Source: Rhizobium grahamii
Lineage (GTDB): Bacteria; Pseudomonadota; Alphaproteobacteria; Rhizobiales; Rhizobiaceae
DNA: 64,000 nucleotides
Assembly: GCF_009498215.1 (NCBI RefSeq)
Contig: NZ_CP043499.1
Span: 372,001 to 436,000 of the forward strand
Direction: 5' to 3'
Position 1 is the first letter of the stretch, and every line of letters begins with the position of its first letter. The notes under the pieces were generated by a model, which had not been told where the DNA came from, made no database searches, and saw only the letters and a program-made list of their open reading frames with translations. The translations under genes and the position numbers were made by a program. Positions 50,464-59,695 of the stretch are shown here, one piece after another.

Positions 50464-50721
50464 ATGCAGACCGTGAACATACATGAAGCGAAGACGCATC
50501 TGTCGCGGCTGATTGAAAAGGCCGCGAAAGGTGAGGCCTTTATCATAGCCAAAGCCGGCAAGCCGATGGTCAAAGTCGTGCCGATCGACGAGGCGGATAT
50601 GCCGAAGAAGTGCCGGATCGGCTTCATGAAGGGCGAGATCTCCGTTCTGGATGACTTCGACACCATGATGGCCGACGAGATCGCAGATATGTTCTATGGC
50701 GGCGACCTGCTTCCGGAATGA
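50464..50721 (+). CDS. Phd/YefM-family antitoxin
   Basis: The 85-residue protein has the Phd pattern MQTVNIHEAKTHLSRLIEKA, GEAFIIAKAGKPMVKVVPID, followed by a C-terminal toxin-binding tail (DEIADMFYGGDLLPE). Phd antitoxins bind DNA with the N-terminal domain and cover a PIN or Doc toxin with the tail. Its stop overlaps the start of the PIN toxin gene as ATGA. The antitoxin frame is intact although the toxin frame is broken. Confidence 0.9.
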   Translation: MQTVNIHEAKTHLSRLIEKAAKGEAFIIAKAGKPMVKVVPIDEADMPKKCRIGFMKGEISVLDDFDTMMADEIADMFYGGDLLPE

Positions 50722-51102
50722 GATTTCTCTTCGATACTCACATCCTGACCTGGGCCGCCGGCGATATCGGGTCGGCTCCCCACGTCCATCAAAAGCCTGA
50801 TTGAAGACGAACAGAACGAATTCCTCTTCAGTCCTGCCAGCATATGGGAAACGGCGATAAAACACGCGCAGGCACGCTCGGACTTTCGCGCCGATCCCTA
50901 TGTTCTCAGATATCGCCTGCTCGCGAACGGCTATACCGAGCTGCCGATCAACAGTGAGCATGCCATTGCGATCGTCGGCCTTCCGCAGATCCACAAGGAC
51001 CCTTTCGACAGGATCCTCATTGCGCAGGCGATCATCGAAGGCGTGCCGCTGGTGACCGTCGATCAGGCCGTCTTGCAGTATCCGGGCCTCATGACGTTCT
51101 GA
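50718..51102 (+). pseudogene. PIN-domain (VapC-type) toxin, frameshifted
   Basis: The gene starts MRFLFDTHILTWAAGDIG, with the first acidic PIN residue in the FDTH motif, then runs into a stop after about 28 codons. From about 50772 the frame one base later continues as LPTSIKSLIEDEQNEFLF, SPASIWETAIKHAQ, and IHKDPFDRILIAQAI with the later acidic residues, ending at 51100-51102. One extra G in GGG at 50769-50771 explains the break. It is either an inactivated toxin or a homopolymer error. VapC toxins cut tRNA or rRNA. Confidence 0.8.
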
Positions 51103-51118
51103 GGCCCGGTGCAATATC

Positions 51119-52807
51119 TCAGTTGCCGAGAATTCCAGGCAGGCGCAGGCCCTTTTCCTTGGCGCAATCGATCGCGATGTCATAGCCGGCGTCGGCGTGG
51201 CGCATGACGCCGGTGGCCGGGTCGTTCCATAGCACCCGCTCGAGACGCTTGGCGGCATCATCGGAGCCGTCGGCGCAGATGACGACGCCGGAGTGCTGGC
51301 TGAAGCCCATGCCGACGCCGCCGCCGTGATGCAGCGAAACCCAGGTCGCACCCGATGCGGTATTGAGCAGCGCGTTGAGCAGCGGCCAGTCGGAAACGGC
51401 ATCCGAACCGTCCTTCATGGCTTCGGTCTCGCGGTTGGGTGAGGCGACCGAGCCGGAGTCGAGATGATCACGGCCGATGACGACAGGTGCCGACAGCTCG
51501 CCGTTCTTCACCATTTCGTTGAAGGCGAGCGCCAGGCGGTGACGATCGCCGAGACCAACCCAGCAAATGCGCGCCGGCAGACCCTGGAAAGCGATACGCT
51601 CGCGGGCCATGTCGAGCCAGTTGTGCAGGTGCTTGTTGTCCGGCAGCAGCTCCTTCACCTTGGCGTCGGTCTTGTAGATATCCTCCGGATCACCTGATAG
51701 TGCCGCCCAGCGGAACGGACCGATGCCGCGGCAGAAGAGCGGCCGGATATAGGCCGGCACGAAGCCCGGGAATGCGAAGGCATTCTCGAAGCCTTCCTCC
51801 TTGGCCACCTGGCGGATGTTGTTGCCGTAGTCGAGCGTCGGTACGCCGGCATCCCAGAAGGCGACCATGGCTTCGACATGCTGTTTCATCGAGGCACGAG
51901 CGGCGGCCTCGACGGCCTTGGGGTCGCTTTCGCGCTTTGCCCTGTGTTCGGCGACGGTCCAGCCAACAGGCAGATAGCCGTTGAGCGGATCGTGGGCCGA
52001 CGTCTGGTCGGTGACGATATCGGGACGCGGGCCGCCAGCCTTCATGCGGCGAACGAGCTCGGGGAAGATCTCGGCGGCGTTGCCGAGCAGACCGACGGAC
52101 TTGGCTTCGCCTGCCTTGGTCCACTTGTCGATCAGGGCAAGCGCCTCGTCGAGCGTCTTCGCCTTCTCGTCGACATAGCGCGTGCGAAGGCGGAAATCGA
52201 TGCGGGTCTCGTCGCTTTCAACGGCGAGGCAGCAGGCGCCGGCCATGACGGCTGCGAGCGGCTGCGCGCCACCCATGCCACCGAGGCCGCCGGTGAGGAT
52301 CCACTTGCCCTTGAGGTTGCCGCCATAATGCTGGCGGCCGGCCTCGACGAAGGTCTCGTAGGTGCCCTGAACGATGCCCTGCGTGCCGATATAGATCCAC
52401 GAGCCGGCCGTCATCTGGCCGTACATGGCGAGGCCCTTCTTATCCAGCTCGTTGAAATGGTCCCAGGTTGCCCAATGGGGAACCAGGTTGGAGTTGGCGA
52501 TCAGGACGCGCGGCGCGTCCTTGTGGGTGCGGAACACGCCGACGGGCTTGCCGGATTGCACCAGCAGCGTTTCTTCTTCGGTCAGTGTCTTGAGCGTCGC
52601 GACGATCTGGTCGAAATCGGCCCAGGTGCGGGCGGCGCGGCCAATGCCGCCATAGACCACCAGCTCGTGCGGGTTTTCGGCCACGTCAGGGTCGAGGTTG
52701 TTCATCAGCATGCGCAACGGCGCTTCGGTCATCCAGCTCTTGGCGCTGAGCTCGTTGCCGCGCGGCGCGCGGATTTCGCGGATATTGTGGCGTGGATTCG
52801 AGGTCAT
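51119..52807 (-). CDS. hutU: Urocanate hydratase HutU
   Basis: The 562-residue enzyme is full length for urocanase. It has NPHELVVYGGIGRAARTW, YETFVEAGRQHYGG, the NAD-binding loop LTGGLGGMGGAQPLA, QTSAHDPLNGYLPVGW, FCRGIGPFRWAALSGDPEDI and the C-terminal HHGGGVGMGFSQHSG. It converts urocanate to imidazolonepropionate, the second step of histidine breakdown, using tightly bound NAD+. It is transcribed after hutG, with 25 bases between them. Confidence 0.97.
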   Translation of the reverse strand: MTSNPRHNIREIRAPRGNELSAKSWMTEAPLRMLMNNLDPDVAENPHELVVYGGIGRAARTWADFDQIVATLKTLTEEETLLVQSGKPVGVFRTHKDAPRVLIANSNLVPHWATWDHFNELDKKGLAMYGQMTAGSWIYIGTQGIVQGTYETFVEAGRQHYGGNLKGKWILTGGLGGMGGAQPLAAVMAGACCLAVESDETRIDFRLRTRYVDEKAKTLDEALALIDKWTKAGEAKSVGLLGNAAEIFPELVRRMKAGGPRPDIVTDQTSAHDPLNGYLPVGWTVAEHRAKRESDPKAVEAAARASMKQHVEAMVAFWDAGVPTLDYGNNIRQVAKEEGFENAFAFPGFVPAYIRPLFCRGIGPFRWAALSGDPEDIYKTDAKVKELLPDNKHLHNWLDMARERIAFQGLPARICWVGLGDRHRLALAFNEMVKNGELSAPVVIGRDHLDSGSVASPNRETEAMKDGSDAVSDWPLLNALLNTASGATWVSLHHGGGVGMGFSQHSGVVICADGSDDAAKRLERVLWNDPATGVMRHADAGYDIAIDCAKEKGLRLPGILGN

Positions 52808-52832
52808 GCGGGTTCCCCCTGTCGAGTGATCG

Positions 52833-53633
52833 TTATCGTTTCAGGCCCGGCGCGATCTGTTCGATACGCACCAGAATGTCTTTGAGATGGACGCGCAGGC
52901 GCTCTGCCTTGGCGGTGTCATATGCAAATGGCGGCGCCTCGGTCTCAAGATGGGTCGACTGCGCGAGCTCCATCTGGATGGCGTGCACGCCGGTCTCCGG
53001 CTGCCCGTAATGCCGCGTCGTCCATCCGCCCTTGAAGCGGCCGTTGAGGACACTGTCGTAACCTTCGGCCGCCTTGACGGCGGTCAGCGTTGCCTGCTCG
53101 ATGGCGCTGTCGCAGGTCTTGCCCATATCCGTGCCGATGTTGAAGTCCGGCAGCTTTCCTTCGAAGAGGAACGGGATGTGGGAGCGGATCGAGTGGCAGT
53201 CATAAAGGATCGCCACGCCATGGATTGCCCGGACGCGTTCGATCTCGGCCGCAAGAGCCGCGTGATAGGGGGCATGGAAGTCCCGCAGCCGCTTTGCGAT
53301 GTCGGCCTCATCAGGGACCTGTCCATCCTTCCAGATGGCCTTGCCGTCGAAATCCGTCTCGGGAACAAGGCCGGTTGTGTTCTGGCCGGGATAGAGGCTG
53401 ACACCAGCCGGATCGCGGTTCGCGTCGATGACATAGCGATGGAACGTCGCCCGGACCGTCGTCGCGTCCGACAGGAGGCCGTCATAGAGATGGTGAATAT
53501 GCCAATCGGTATCGGCAAGAAGCTTGCCGTTATCGTTCAGGCGTTCCCATATGTTTGCTGGTGCCTCGGTGCCGGTATGGGGAAATCCGAGGATGACAGG
53601 CGATGAGCCTTGTTTGACTTCGAACACAGCCAT
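52833..53633 (-). CDS. hutG: N-formylglutamate deformylase HutG
   Basis: The 266-residue protein is an N-formylglutamate amidohydrolase: VILGFPHTGTEAPANIWERL, RYVIDANRDPAGVSLYPGQN, ILYDCHSIRSHIPFLFEG and FKGGWTTRHYGQPETGVHAI. The Asp and His of DCHS and the RH of TTRHYG are expected zinc or substrate residues. It removes formate from N-formylglutamate made by HutF, the last step of the hutF-type pathway. It lies one base after the hutH stop, within one operon. Confidence 0.95.
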   Translation of the reverse strand: MAVFEVKQGSSPVILGFPHTGTEAPANIWERLNDNGKLLADTDWHIHHLYDGLLSDATTVRATFHRYVIDANRDPAGVSLYPGQNTTGLVPETDFDGKAIWKDGQVPDEADIAKRLRDFHAPYHAALAAEIERVRAIHGVAILYDCHSIRSHIPFLFEGKLPDFNIGTDMGKTCDSAIEQATLTAVKAAEGYDSVLNGRFKGGWTTRHYGQPETGVHAIQMELAQSTHLETEAPPFAYDTAKAERLRVHLKDILVRIEQIAPGLKR

Positions 53634-53634
53634 C

Positions 53635-55170
53635 TTAGCTCTCCAGGACCGGCAGGATGCCGGAAGAGACAGATCCGTTGAGCGCGCCTGTCGCGATCAG
53701 ATCGCCCGCCGCCTTCAGATCGTTCGCCATGTAGCGATCGAGTTCCAGTGTTGGCACGACGCCGCGGATGGTCGAGATCGCCTTCTGCAGCTCGGGGCTT
53801 GTCGTCAAGGGAGCGCGGAACTCGACCCCTTGGGCCGCTGTCAGCGCTTCGATGCCGATGATGTTGAAAAGATTTTCGGTCATCGGCAGCAGACGGCGCG
53901 CACCGTGGCACGCCATCGACACGTGGTCTTCCTGGTTGGCGGAGGTCGGCGTGGAATCGACCGAGGCCGGGTGCGACATCTGCTTGTTTTCAGACATCAG
54001 GGCGGCCGACGTTACTTCAGCGATCATCAGGCCTGAGTTCAGCCCCGGCTTTTTCGCCAGGAAGGCCGGCAGTCCATAGGAGAGGGCAGGGTCGACGAGC
54101 AGCGCGATGCGTCGTTGCGCGATCGCACCGATCTCGCAGACCGCAAGTGCGATCTGGTCCGCGGCAAAGGCCACCGGCTCGGCATGGAAGTTGCCGCCTG
54201 AAACCACCGAGTTGTCCGAGAGCACCAGCGGGTTGTCGGTGACCGCGTTCGCCTCTATTTCAAGCGTCCGCGCCACGGAGCGCAGCAGATCCAGGCAGGC
54301 GCCGTCGACCTGCGGCTGGCAGCGAATGCAATAGGGATCCTGTACCCGCTCGTCACCTTCGATGTGGCTTTCGCGAATGACCGACTTTTCAAGCAGTGCC
54401 CGAAGTGCGGAGGCCGTGTCGATCTGGCCCCGGTGGCCGCGGAGCGTGTGAATATCCGGGTGGAACGGAGCCGAGGAGCCCATTGCCGCGTCCGTGGACA
54501 TCGCGCCGGTGATAAGTGCTGCCTGCGCAGCACGGTGCGCCCGGAAAAGACCGGCAAGTGCGAGTGCTGTCGAAGTCTGCGTTCCGTTGATCAGCGCGAG
54601 GCCTTCCTTGGCGGCAAGCACGACAGGCTTCAGACCGGCCTTTTCAAGCGCGGCGCTGCCGGAAAGACGTTCGCCGGCGTAGAAGGCTTCGGCTTCGCCC
54701 ATCATGACGGCTGCCATGTGAGCGAGCGGTGCGAGGTCGCCGGAGGCGCCGACGGAGCCCTTTTCCGGAATGAGGGGGATGACACCCTTTTCCAGCATGT
54801 CCTCAATCAGTCGAACGAGTTCGAGCCGCACGCCGGACGCGCCGCGGCCAAGCGAGACAAGCTTCAGGGCCATGATCAGGCGAACGACGTTTTCAGGAAG
54901 CGGAGCACCGACACCGCAGCAATGAGAAAGGATGAGGTTGCGCTGGAGCGTCGCAACATCGGCGCTGTCGATCTTGATCGAGGCGAGTTTTCCGAAACCG
55001 GTATTGATGCCATAGACGGGCGCATTGCCGGCGGCGATCTCGGCGATCCGCGCGGCTGCCTTTGCGATGCCGGCATCGAAGGATGCATCGAGCATTGCCG
55101 GCTCGCCGGTCCAATAGATCGTTTCCAGATCCTTGAGCGAAACGGAGCCTGGATGAAGGGTAATGGTCAA
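53635..55170 (-). CDS. hutH: Histidine ammonia-lyase HutH
   Basis: The 511-residue enzyme carries the MIO-forming Ala-Ser-Gly at residues 142-144 (GSVGASGDLAPLAH), plus YGINTGFGKLA near 53-63 and QDPYCIRCQPQV. It removes ammonia from histidine to give urocanate, the first step of the pathway. The length is that of typical HutH. Its ATG overlaps the hutI stop by four bases (55167-55170), so the minus-strand genes form one unit. Confidence 0.97.
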   Translation of the reverse strand: MTITLHPGSVSLKDLETIYWTGEPAMLDASFDAGIAKAAARIAEIAAGNAPVYGINTGFGKLASIKIDSADVATLQRNLILSHCCGVGAPLPENVVRLIMALKLVSLGRGASGVRLELVRLIEDMLEKGVIPLIPEKGSVGASGDLAPLAHMAAVMMGEAEAFYAGERLSGSAALEKAGLKPVVLAAKEGLALINGTQTSTALALAGLFRAHRAAQAALITGAMSTDAAMGSSAPFHPDIHTLRGHRGQIDTASALRALLEKSVIRESHIEGDERVQDPYCIRCQPQVDGACLDLLRSVARTLEIEANAVTDNPLVLSDNSVVSGGNFHAEPVAFAADQIALAVCEIGAIAQRRIALLVDPALSYGLPAFLAKKPGLNSGLMIAEVTSAALMSENKQMSHPASVDSTPTSANQEDHVSMACHGARRLLPMTENLFNIIGIEALTAAQGVEFRAPLTTSPELQKAISTIRGVVPTLELDRYMANDLKAAGDLIATGALNGSVSSGILPVLES

Positions 55171-56429
55171 CGGTCGATCCTTTCGCCCTTGAAGACATGT
55201 GCATTAAGCGGGTTGAAGCCGATGCGGTAGACGAGTTCGGCGAGGCTCTCGACGTCCCAGATGGCGAAGTCGGCCGACTTGCCGGTCTCAAGCGTTCCGG
55301 TCTCGTCCAGGAGACCCAGGGCGCGGGCACCTTCGCGGGTCGCGCCGGCGATGCATTCCTCGACCGTCAGCTTGAAGAGCGTCGCGGACATGTTCATCGT
55401 CAACAGCAGCGAGGTCAGCGGCGAGGTGCCGGGATTGCAATCGGTTGCGATGGCGATATGGGCGCCGGCGTCGCGCAACGCCTGAACAGGTGGCAGTTGC
55501 TTTTCATTGATCGCATAGAAGGCACCCGGCAGCAGAACGGCAACCGTGCCTGACGCAGCCATCGCGGCAGCACCCTCTGCGTCGAGGTACTCGAGATGAT
55601 CGGCGGAGAGGGCGCCGTAGGATGCCGCGAGTTTCGCGCCGCCCAGGTTCGACAATTGCTCCGCATGCAGCTTGACCGGCACGCCGAGCGCCTTGGCCTT
55701 GTCGAAGACCCGCGTGATCTCGGCTGTCGAGAACGCGATCCCCTCGCAAAAGCCGTCGACAGCATCGACCAGACCTTCGGTGCGAGCGCGCTCGAGGGCC
55801 GGGATGACGATATCCGTGATGTAGTCTCCGTTGCGGCCCTTGTACTCGACGGGTGTGGCATGTGCGCCGAGATAGGAAGTGACGACGCGAACCGGGCGCA
55901 CACGTTCAAGCTGGCGGGCAGCCCGCAACATCTTCAGTTCGCCATCGATGTTCAGGCCGTAGCCCGACTTGACTTCGATCGTCGTCAGACCTTCCGAGAT
56001 CAGCGTATCCAGTCGGGGGAGTGCTGCTTCGACAAGTCCTTCTACCGTGAGCGCTTTCGTGGCCTTGACGGAAGAGACGATACCGCCACCGGCCCGGGCA
56101 ACCTCTTCATAGGTCGCGCCTTCCAGCCGCATTTCGAACTCGCGGGCACGATTGCCGCCGTAAACGATGTGGGTGTGGCAGTCGACGAGGCCGGGGGTGA
56201 CCCAGCGGCCTTCGAGGTCGGTGATCTCGGCGCGTTCTATCGCCGACACCGGCAATTCCGCTTCCGGGCCGACGAAGCTTATCCGGCCGCCCTGCGTAAC
56301 GATGGCGCCTTTTTCGACGATGCCGAGGCCCTGCTTTTGCGGGTCTAGTGTTGCCAGTCGCGCATTCCGCCACAGATGCTGGCGGAGGTCTCCGGACGCC
56401 TCGGTGCTTGAAAATTTGTTCCCATTCAT
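55167..56429 (-). CDS. hutI: Imidazolonepropionase HutI
   Basis: From the ATG at 56429 the protein has 420 residues of the amidohydrolase fold: the metal-binding HxH at H85 and H87 (DCHTHIVYGGN), FEMRLEGATYEEVARAGGGI, TIEVKSGYGLNIDGEL, LHAEQLSNLGGAKLA and ATDCNPGTSPLTSLLLTMN. It opens the imidazolone ring to give N-formimidoylglutamate. It is the first gene of the minus-strand hut operon, divergent from hutF. An upstream in-frame start at 56486 would run through the palindrome and is rejected. Confidence 0.96.
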   Translation of the reverse strand: MNGNKFSSTEASGDLRQHLWRNARLATLDPQKQGLGIVEKGAIVTQGGRISFVGPEAELPVSAIERAEITDLEGRWVTPGLVDCHTHIVYGGNRAREFEMRLEGATYEEVARAGGGIVSSVKATKALTVEGLVEAALPRLDTLISEGLTTIEVKSGYGLNIDGELKMLRAARQLERVRPVRVVTSYLGAHATPVEYKGRNGDYITDIVIPALERARTEGLVDAVDGFCEGIAFSTAEITRVFDKAKALGVPVKLHAEQLSNLGGAKLAASYGALSADHLEYLDAEGAAAMAASGTVAVLLPGAFYAINEKQLPPVQALRDAGAHIAIATDCNPGTSPLTSLLLTMNMSATLFKLTVEECIAGATREGARALGLLDETGTLETGKSADFAIWDVESLAELVYRIGFNPLNAHVFKGERIDR

Positions 56430-56458
56430 CAGCTTTGCGCCTTCCTTTATGTGGAAAC

Positions 56459-56470
56459 ATGTATATACAT
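56459..56470. promoter_or_regulatory. Putative HutC operator
   Basis: ATGTATATACAT is a perfect 12-base palindrome in the 121-base gap between hutI and hutF. GntR/HutC-type repressors bind short palindromes of this kind in hut promoters, and one site here could control both directions. Assignment to the HutC encoded at 57970 is inferred from position. Confidence 0.6.
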
Positions 56471-56550
56471 AATAAACGGGTGACAAGTGAAATTTTGCGC
56501 AGCTCCATCGAAAAGAAAGATGTGCGACGCTAAAGAGGAGAAAAAGCGTT

Positions 56551-57912
56551 ATGGCTCAAACGGTAACGACCAGGCTTCATTCAAGCGCAGCACTTCTTCC
56601 GTCGGGGTGGCAGAAGAACGTCCGGCTGGCGATCGCGGACGGTCTTGTTGCAAGCGTTGAAACGGGCGTTGCGGCGGAGCCCGGGGATGAGCGTCACGAC
56701 ACTCTCGTACCCGCGATGAGCAATCTCCACAGCCATGCCTTCCAGCGCGCGATGGCCGGGCTTGCGGAAGTGAGGGGGCCGGCGAACGACAGCTTCTGGA
56801 GCTGGCGCACGGTGATGTACAAGTTCGCGCTCTCGATGACACCCGAACATGTCGAGGCAGTGGCGGCCCAGCTGTATATGGAAATGCTGGAAGCCGGCTT
56901 TTCTCGCGTCGGCGAGTTCCACTACCTGCATCACGACAAGGACGGTACACCCTATGCGAACATTGCTGAGCTCGCTGAACGTATTGGCGCGGCCGCAAAT
57001 GCCAGCGGAATTGGATTGACCCTGCTTCCAGTGTTTTATGCCCACTCCGGCTTCGGCGGCGCGGCGCCGATCGACGGTCAGCGACGCTTCATCAACTCGC
57101 TCGACAGCTTTGCCGCATTGATGGATGGCTGTCGCAAGATCACATCGGCACTGTCAGGAGCGGAGTTGGGCTTGGCACCTCATAGCCTCCGGGCCGCAAC
57201 GCCTGAGGAGCTCGTCAAGGTCGTACCGCTCGCGGGCGAGGGGCCGGTCCATATTCACATCGCCGAGCAGGTGAAAGAAGTCGAGGATTGCATTGCCTGG
57301 TCGGGGGCGCGCCCGGTTGAGTGGCTGCTTGCCAACGCCCCGGTCAACAACCGTTGGTGCCTGATACACGCGACACACATGACCGATGATGAGACGCGCG
57401 GCATGGCGCGAAGCGGAGCGATCGCCGGTCTCTGCCCGATCACAGAAGCCAATCTCGGCGATGGCACCTTCCAGGCGCCGCTCTTCATCGACGAAGGTGG
57501 TCGGCTCGGTGTTGGTTCGGATTCCAACGTGCTGATCTCGCTTTCGGATGAATTGCGGCAACTCGAGTACTCCGAACGTCTGGCGCTGAGGGCTCGCAAT
57601 GTGGTCGCGGTGCCGGGGGGCTCCACGGCTCGCAGCCTCTTCGATCACGCAATCACTGGTGGGGGTGCTGCGCTGAAGGCACCGGGCGGTATCGCGGTCG
57701 GCAACCATGCGGATCTTATTTCACTGGACAAATCAGCCGTGCCTTATCTGTCCGAGGATCAGTTGCTCGATCACTGGGTTTTCGCAGGAGGGGTGGCTGT
57801 CGACAGCGTTTGGGCGCTCGGTCGCAAGCAGGTCGCCGGCGGGCGTCACGTCAAGCGCGAGGCGATCAACCGACGTTTCCTGAAAGCGATGAGCGAGCTT
57901 CTCGCTGCATAG
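56551..57912 (+). CDS. hutF: Formimidoylglutamate deiminase HutF
   Basis: The 453-residue amidohydrolase has the metal motif HSH at residues 60-62 (SNLHSHAFQRAMAGL), SFWSWRTVMYKFAL, VGEFHYLHHDKDG, a further His pair in VHIHIAEQ, and GRLGVGSDSNVLISL. It converts N-formimidoylglutamate to N-formylglutamate and ammonia, feeding HutG. This defines the five-step variant of the pathway. It precedes hutC on the plus strand by about 57 bases. Confidence 0.95.
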   Translation: MAQTVTTRLHSSAALLPSGWQKNVRLAIADGLVASVETGVAAEPGDERHDTLVPAMSNLHSHAFQRAMAGLAEVRGPANDSFWSWRTVMYKFALSMTPEHVEAVAAQLYMEMLEAGFSRVGEFHYLHHDKDGTPYANIAELAERIGAAANASGIGLTLLPVFYAHSGFGGAAPIDGQRRFINSLDSFAALMDGCRKITSALSGAELGLAPHSLRAATPEELVKVVPLAGEGPVHIHIAEQVKEVEDCIAWSGARPVEWLLANAPVNNRWCLIHATHMTDDETRGMARSGAIAGLCPITEANLGDGTFQAPLFIDEGGRLGVGSDSNVLISLSDELRQLEYSERLALRARNVVAVPGGSTARSLFDHAITGGGAALKAPGGIAVGNHADLISLDKSAVPYLSEDQLLDHWVFAGGVAVDSVWALGRKQVAGGRHVKREAINRRFLKAMSELLAA

Positions 57913-57969
57913 GGCTTTCCAGGCGACAACATACACATTAGAGCGGGAGGCATTAAACGGAGCGTGACG

Positions 57970-58692
57970 ATGAACCAAAGCAAGGACGCAACCTTGCACC
58001 AGCGGATCGTGAGCGATATCGAAGGCCGCATCGTTTCGGGCGAGTGGCCGCCGGGCCACCGCATCCCGTTTGAGCTCGATCTTACAAAGGAATACGACTG
58101 TTCGCGCATGACCGTGAACAAGGCGCTGACCCAGCTTGCCAAGGCAGGTCTTATCGAGCGCCGGAAGAAGTCGGGCAGTTTCGTCACGCAACCGCAGGCT
58201 CAATCGGCTGTGCTCGAGATTCACGATATCCGGGCAGAAGTTCAATCCTTGAACCTCTCCTATGCCTTCACCGTTTCGAAGCGTGAGCAACGCAAGGCAA
58301 AGGCCGAGGACATCAGGCGCCTCGATGTCGCGCCGGGATCCTCTGTTGTTGATGTCGTCTGCGTTCATCTGGCGGGTGGGCGACCGTTCTGCCTGGAGCA
58401 GAGACTGATCAGCCTCGCAACGGTCCCGGAAGCGGCGACCGCCGATTTCTCGGAAACCGCACCCGGTGCATGGCTCATCAATCAGATTCCCTGGAGCAGT
58501 GCCGAACATCGCATTCATGCGGTCTCAGCTGGACCGGATGAGGCGGCAGCCCTCGATATCGCCCGTCACACCGCATGTTTGGTCGTTGAGCGCCGGACCT
58601 GGAGCAACGTCGGGCCGGTCACGCATGTGCGCTTCACCTATCCCGGTGATCGGCATGCCTTGGTGGCTCGCTTCGCCCCCGCCTCGCAGTAA
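57970..58692 (+). CDS. hutC: HutC histidine utilisation repressor (GntR family)
   Basis: From the ATG at 57970 the protein has 240 residues. The N-terminal winged helix shows GEWPPGHRIPFELDLTKEYD, CSRMTVNKALTQLAKAGL and RRKKSGSFVTQP. The C-terminal UTRA ligand domain (LEQRLISLATVPEA, LINQIPWSSAEHRI) would bind urocanate, the usual inducer. CGGAGCG upstream supports this start over the GTG at 57964. It probably represses both hut arms through the palindrome at 56459. Confidence 0.95.
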   Translation: MNQSKDATLHQRIVSDIEGRIVSGEWPPGHRIPFELDLTKEYDCSRMTVNKALTQLAKAGLIERRKKSGSFVTQPQAQSAVLEIHDIRAEVQSLNLSYAFTVSKREQRKAKAEDIRRLDVAPGSSVVDVVCVHLAGGRPFCLEQRLISLATVPEAATADFSETAPGAWLINQIPWSSAEHRIHAVSAGPDEAAALDIARHTACLVVERRTWSNVGPVTHVRFTYPGDRHALVARFAPASQ

Positions 58693-58789
58693 GCGCGAAA
58701 CTGTTGCTACTCGTGATGTCTCCGCGTTGCAGTCGGAGACATCACGTTCCATGATGTCGGTATTCTACATGGGGAAATGCGGACAGCTG

Positions 58790-59533
58790 ATGCGGTTTAT
58801 TCTTCTTCGACATGGCGAGTCGCTTGGCAATCTGGACGAACGAGCCTACCGGCAGTTCGGTGATCATGCCGTTCCGCTGTCTCAATGGGGCTATCGTCAG
58901 GCTCTGACCGCCGGACGAGCGATTGCCGCCTACCTTCACGATCATCCGCCCGTTGAAGCGAGCAAGCTCACCATTTGGTACTCGCCGTATCTGAGGACAC
59001 GGCAGAGCAAGGATGCCGTTCTGGAAACGCTGCCGTTCGATATCGTCGGTGACGTCCGTGAGGACTATCTGTTGCGCGAGCAGGATTTCGGCCTGTTCAC
59101 CGAGATTTACGATCACGCCGAGCGCAAACAGAAGTTTCCCGACGAATTCGAGAAATGGGCGCGCCTGCGCAACAATAGCGGAAAGTTCTACGCGCGTCCG
59201 CCGGATGGAGAGAGCCGCGCGGATGTCGCCCAGCGCGTGCGGCTGTTCCTGCAGAATATCGTGCATGAGAGGGACGATGGCGTCGATGTGATCGTCGTTG
59301 GTCACGGCGTGACCAACAGGGCGATCGAGATGAATCTTCTCCGCCACCCGGTCGATTGGTTCGAGCGCTCTGACAATCCGGGCAATTCCGACGTTACTTT
59401 GGTGGAAGGGTCTTACAAGGCGGGCTTCACCTCGATGCTTTTGCACAAGGCGGTGGATCGCAGCGTCGAGGATAGCGAGCTGCGAGATGCCTATGGAACC
59501 AGCCTGACCGTGACGGCGAAGACTGTCGAGTAA
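58790..59533 (+). CDS. Histidine phosphatase superfamily protein
   Basis: The 247-residue protein starts with the phosphoglycerate-mutase-like RHG motif (MRFILLRHGESLGNLDE) and has WYSPYLRTRQSKDAVL, the acidic catalytic region EDYLLREQDFGLFTE, and the second histidine in VIVVGHGVTNRAIEMNLL. It is a phosphohistidine-type phosphatase or mutase with unknown substrate. The start is uncertain: in-frame ATGs at 58754 and 58769 add 7-12 residues, and no strong ribosome site is seen before 58790. Confidence 0.85.
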   Translation: MRFILLRHGESLGNLDERAYRQFGDHAVPLSQWGYRQALTAGRAIAAYLHDHPPVEASKLTIWYSPYLRTRQSKDAVLETLPFDIVGDVREDYLLREQDFGLFTEIYDHAERKQKFPDEFEKWARLRNNSGKFYARPPDGESRADVAQRVRLFLQNIVHERDDGVDVIVVGHGVTNRAIEMNLLRHPVDWFERSDNPGNSDVTLVEGSYKAGFTSMLLHKAVDRSVEDSELRDAYGTSLTVTAKTVE

Positions 59534-59695
59534 TGCAGATTTCCCTGCGCCACCGGCAATCACTGCCGGCTGTATCGCGTCGGCCTTCGGTCAGAGCGAA
59601 ATTTCTTTTCTTGCTGATGTCGAATTTCCCGCTCCCCAAACGTTTCTTGTCGTGAGGTGGAAAGATCCGCCCGTCAAAAGCCTGAGGAGGTTGAT

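Noticed and set aside
51878..52885. Plus-strand frame opposite hutU
   Set aside because: It is a shadow of the GC-rich hutU codons and lacks a ribosome site and domain features.
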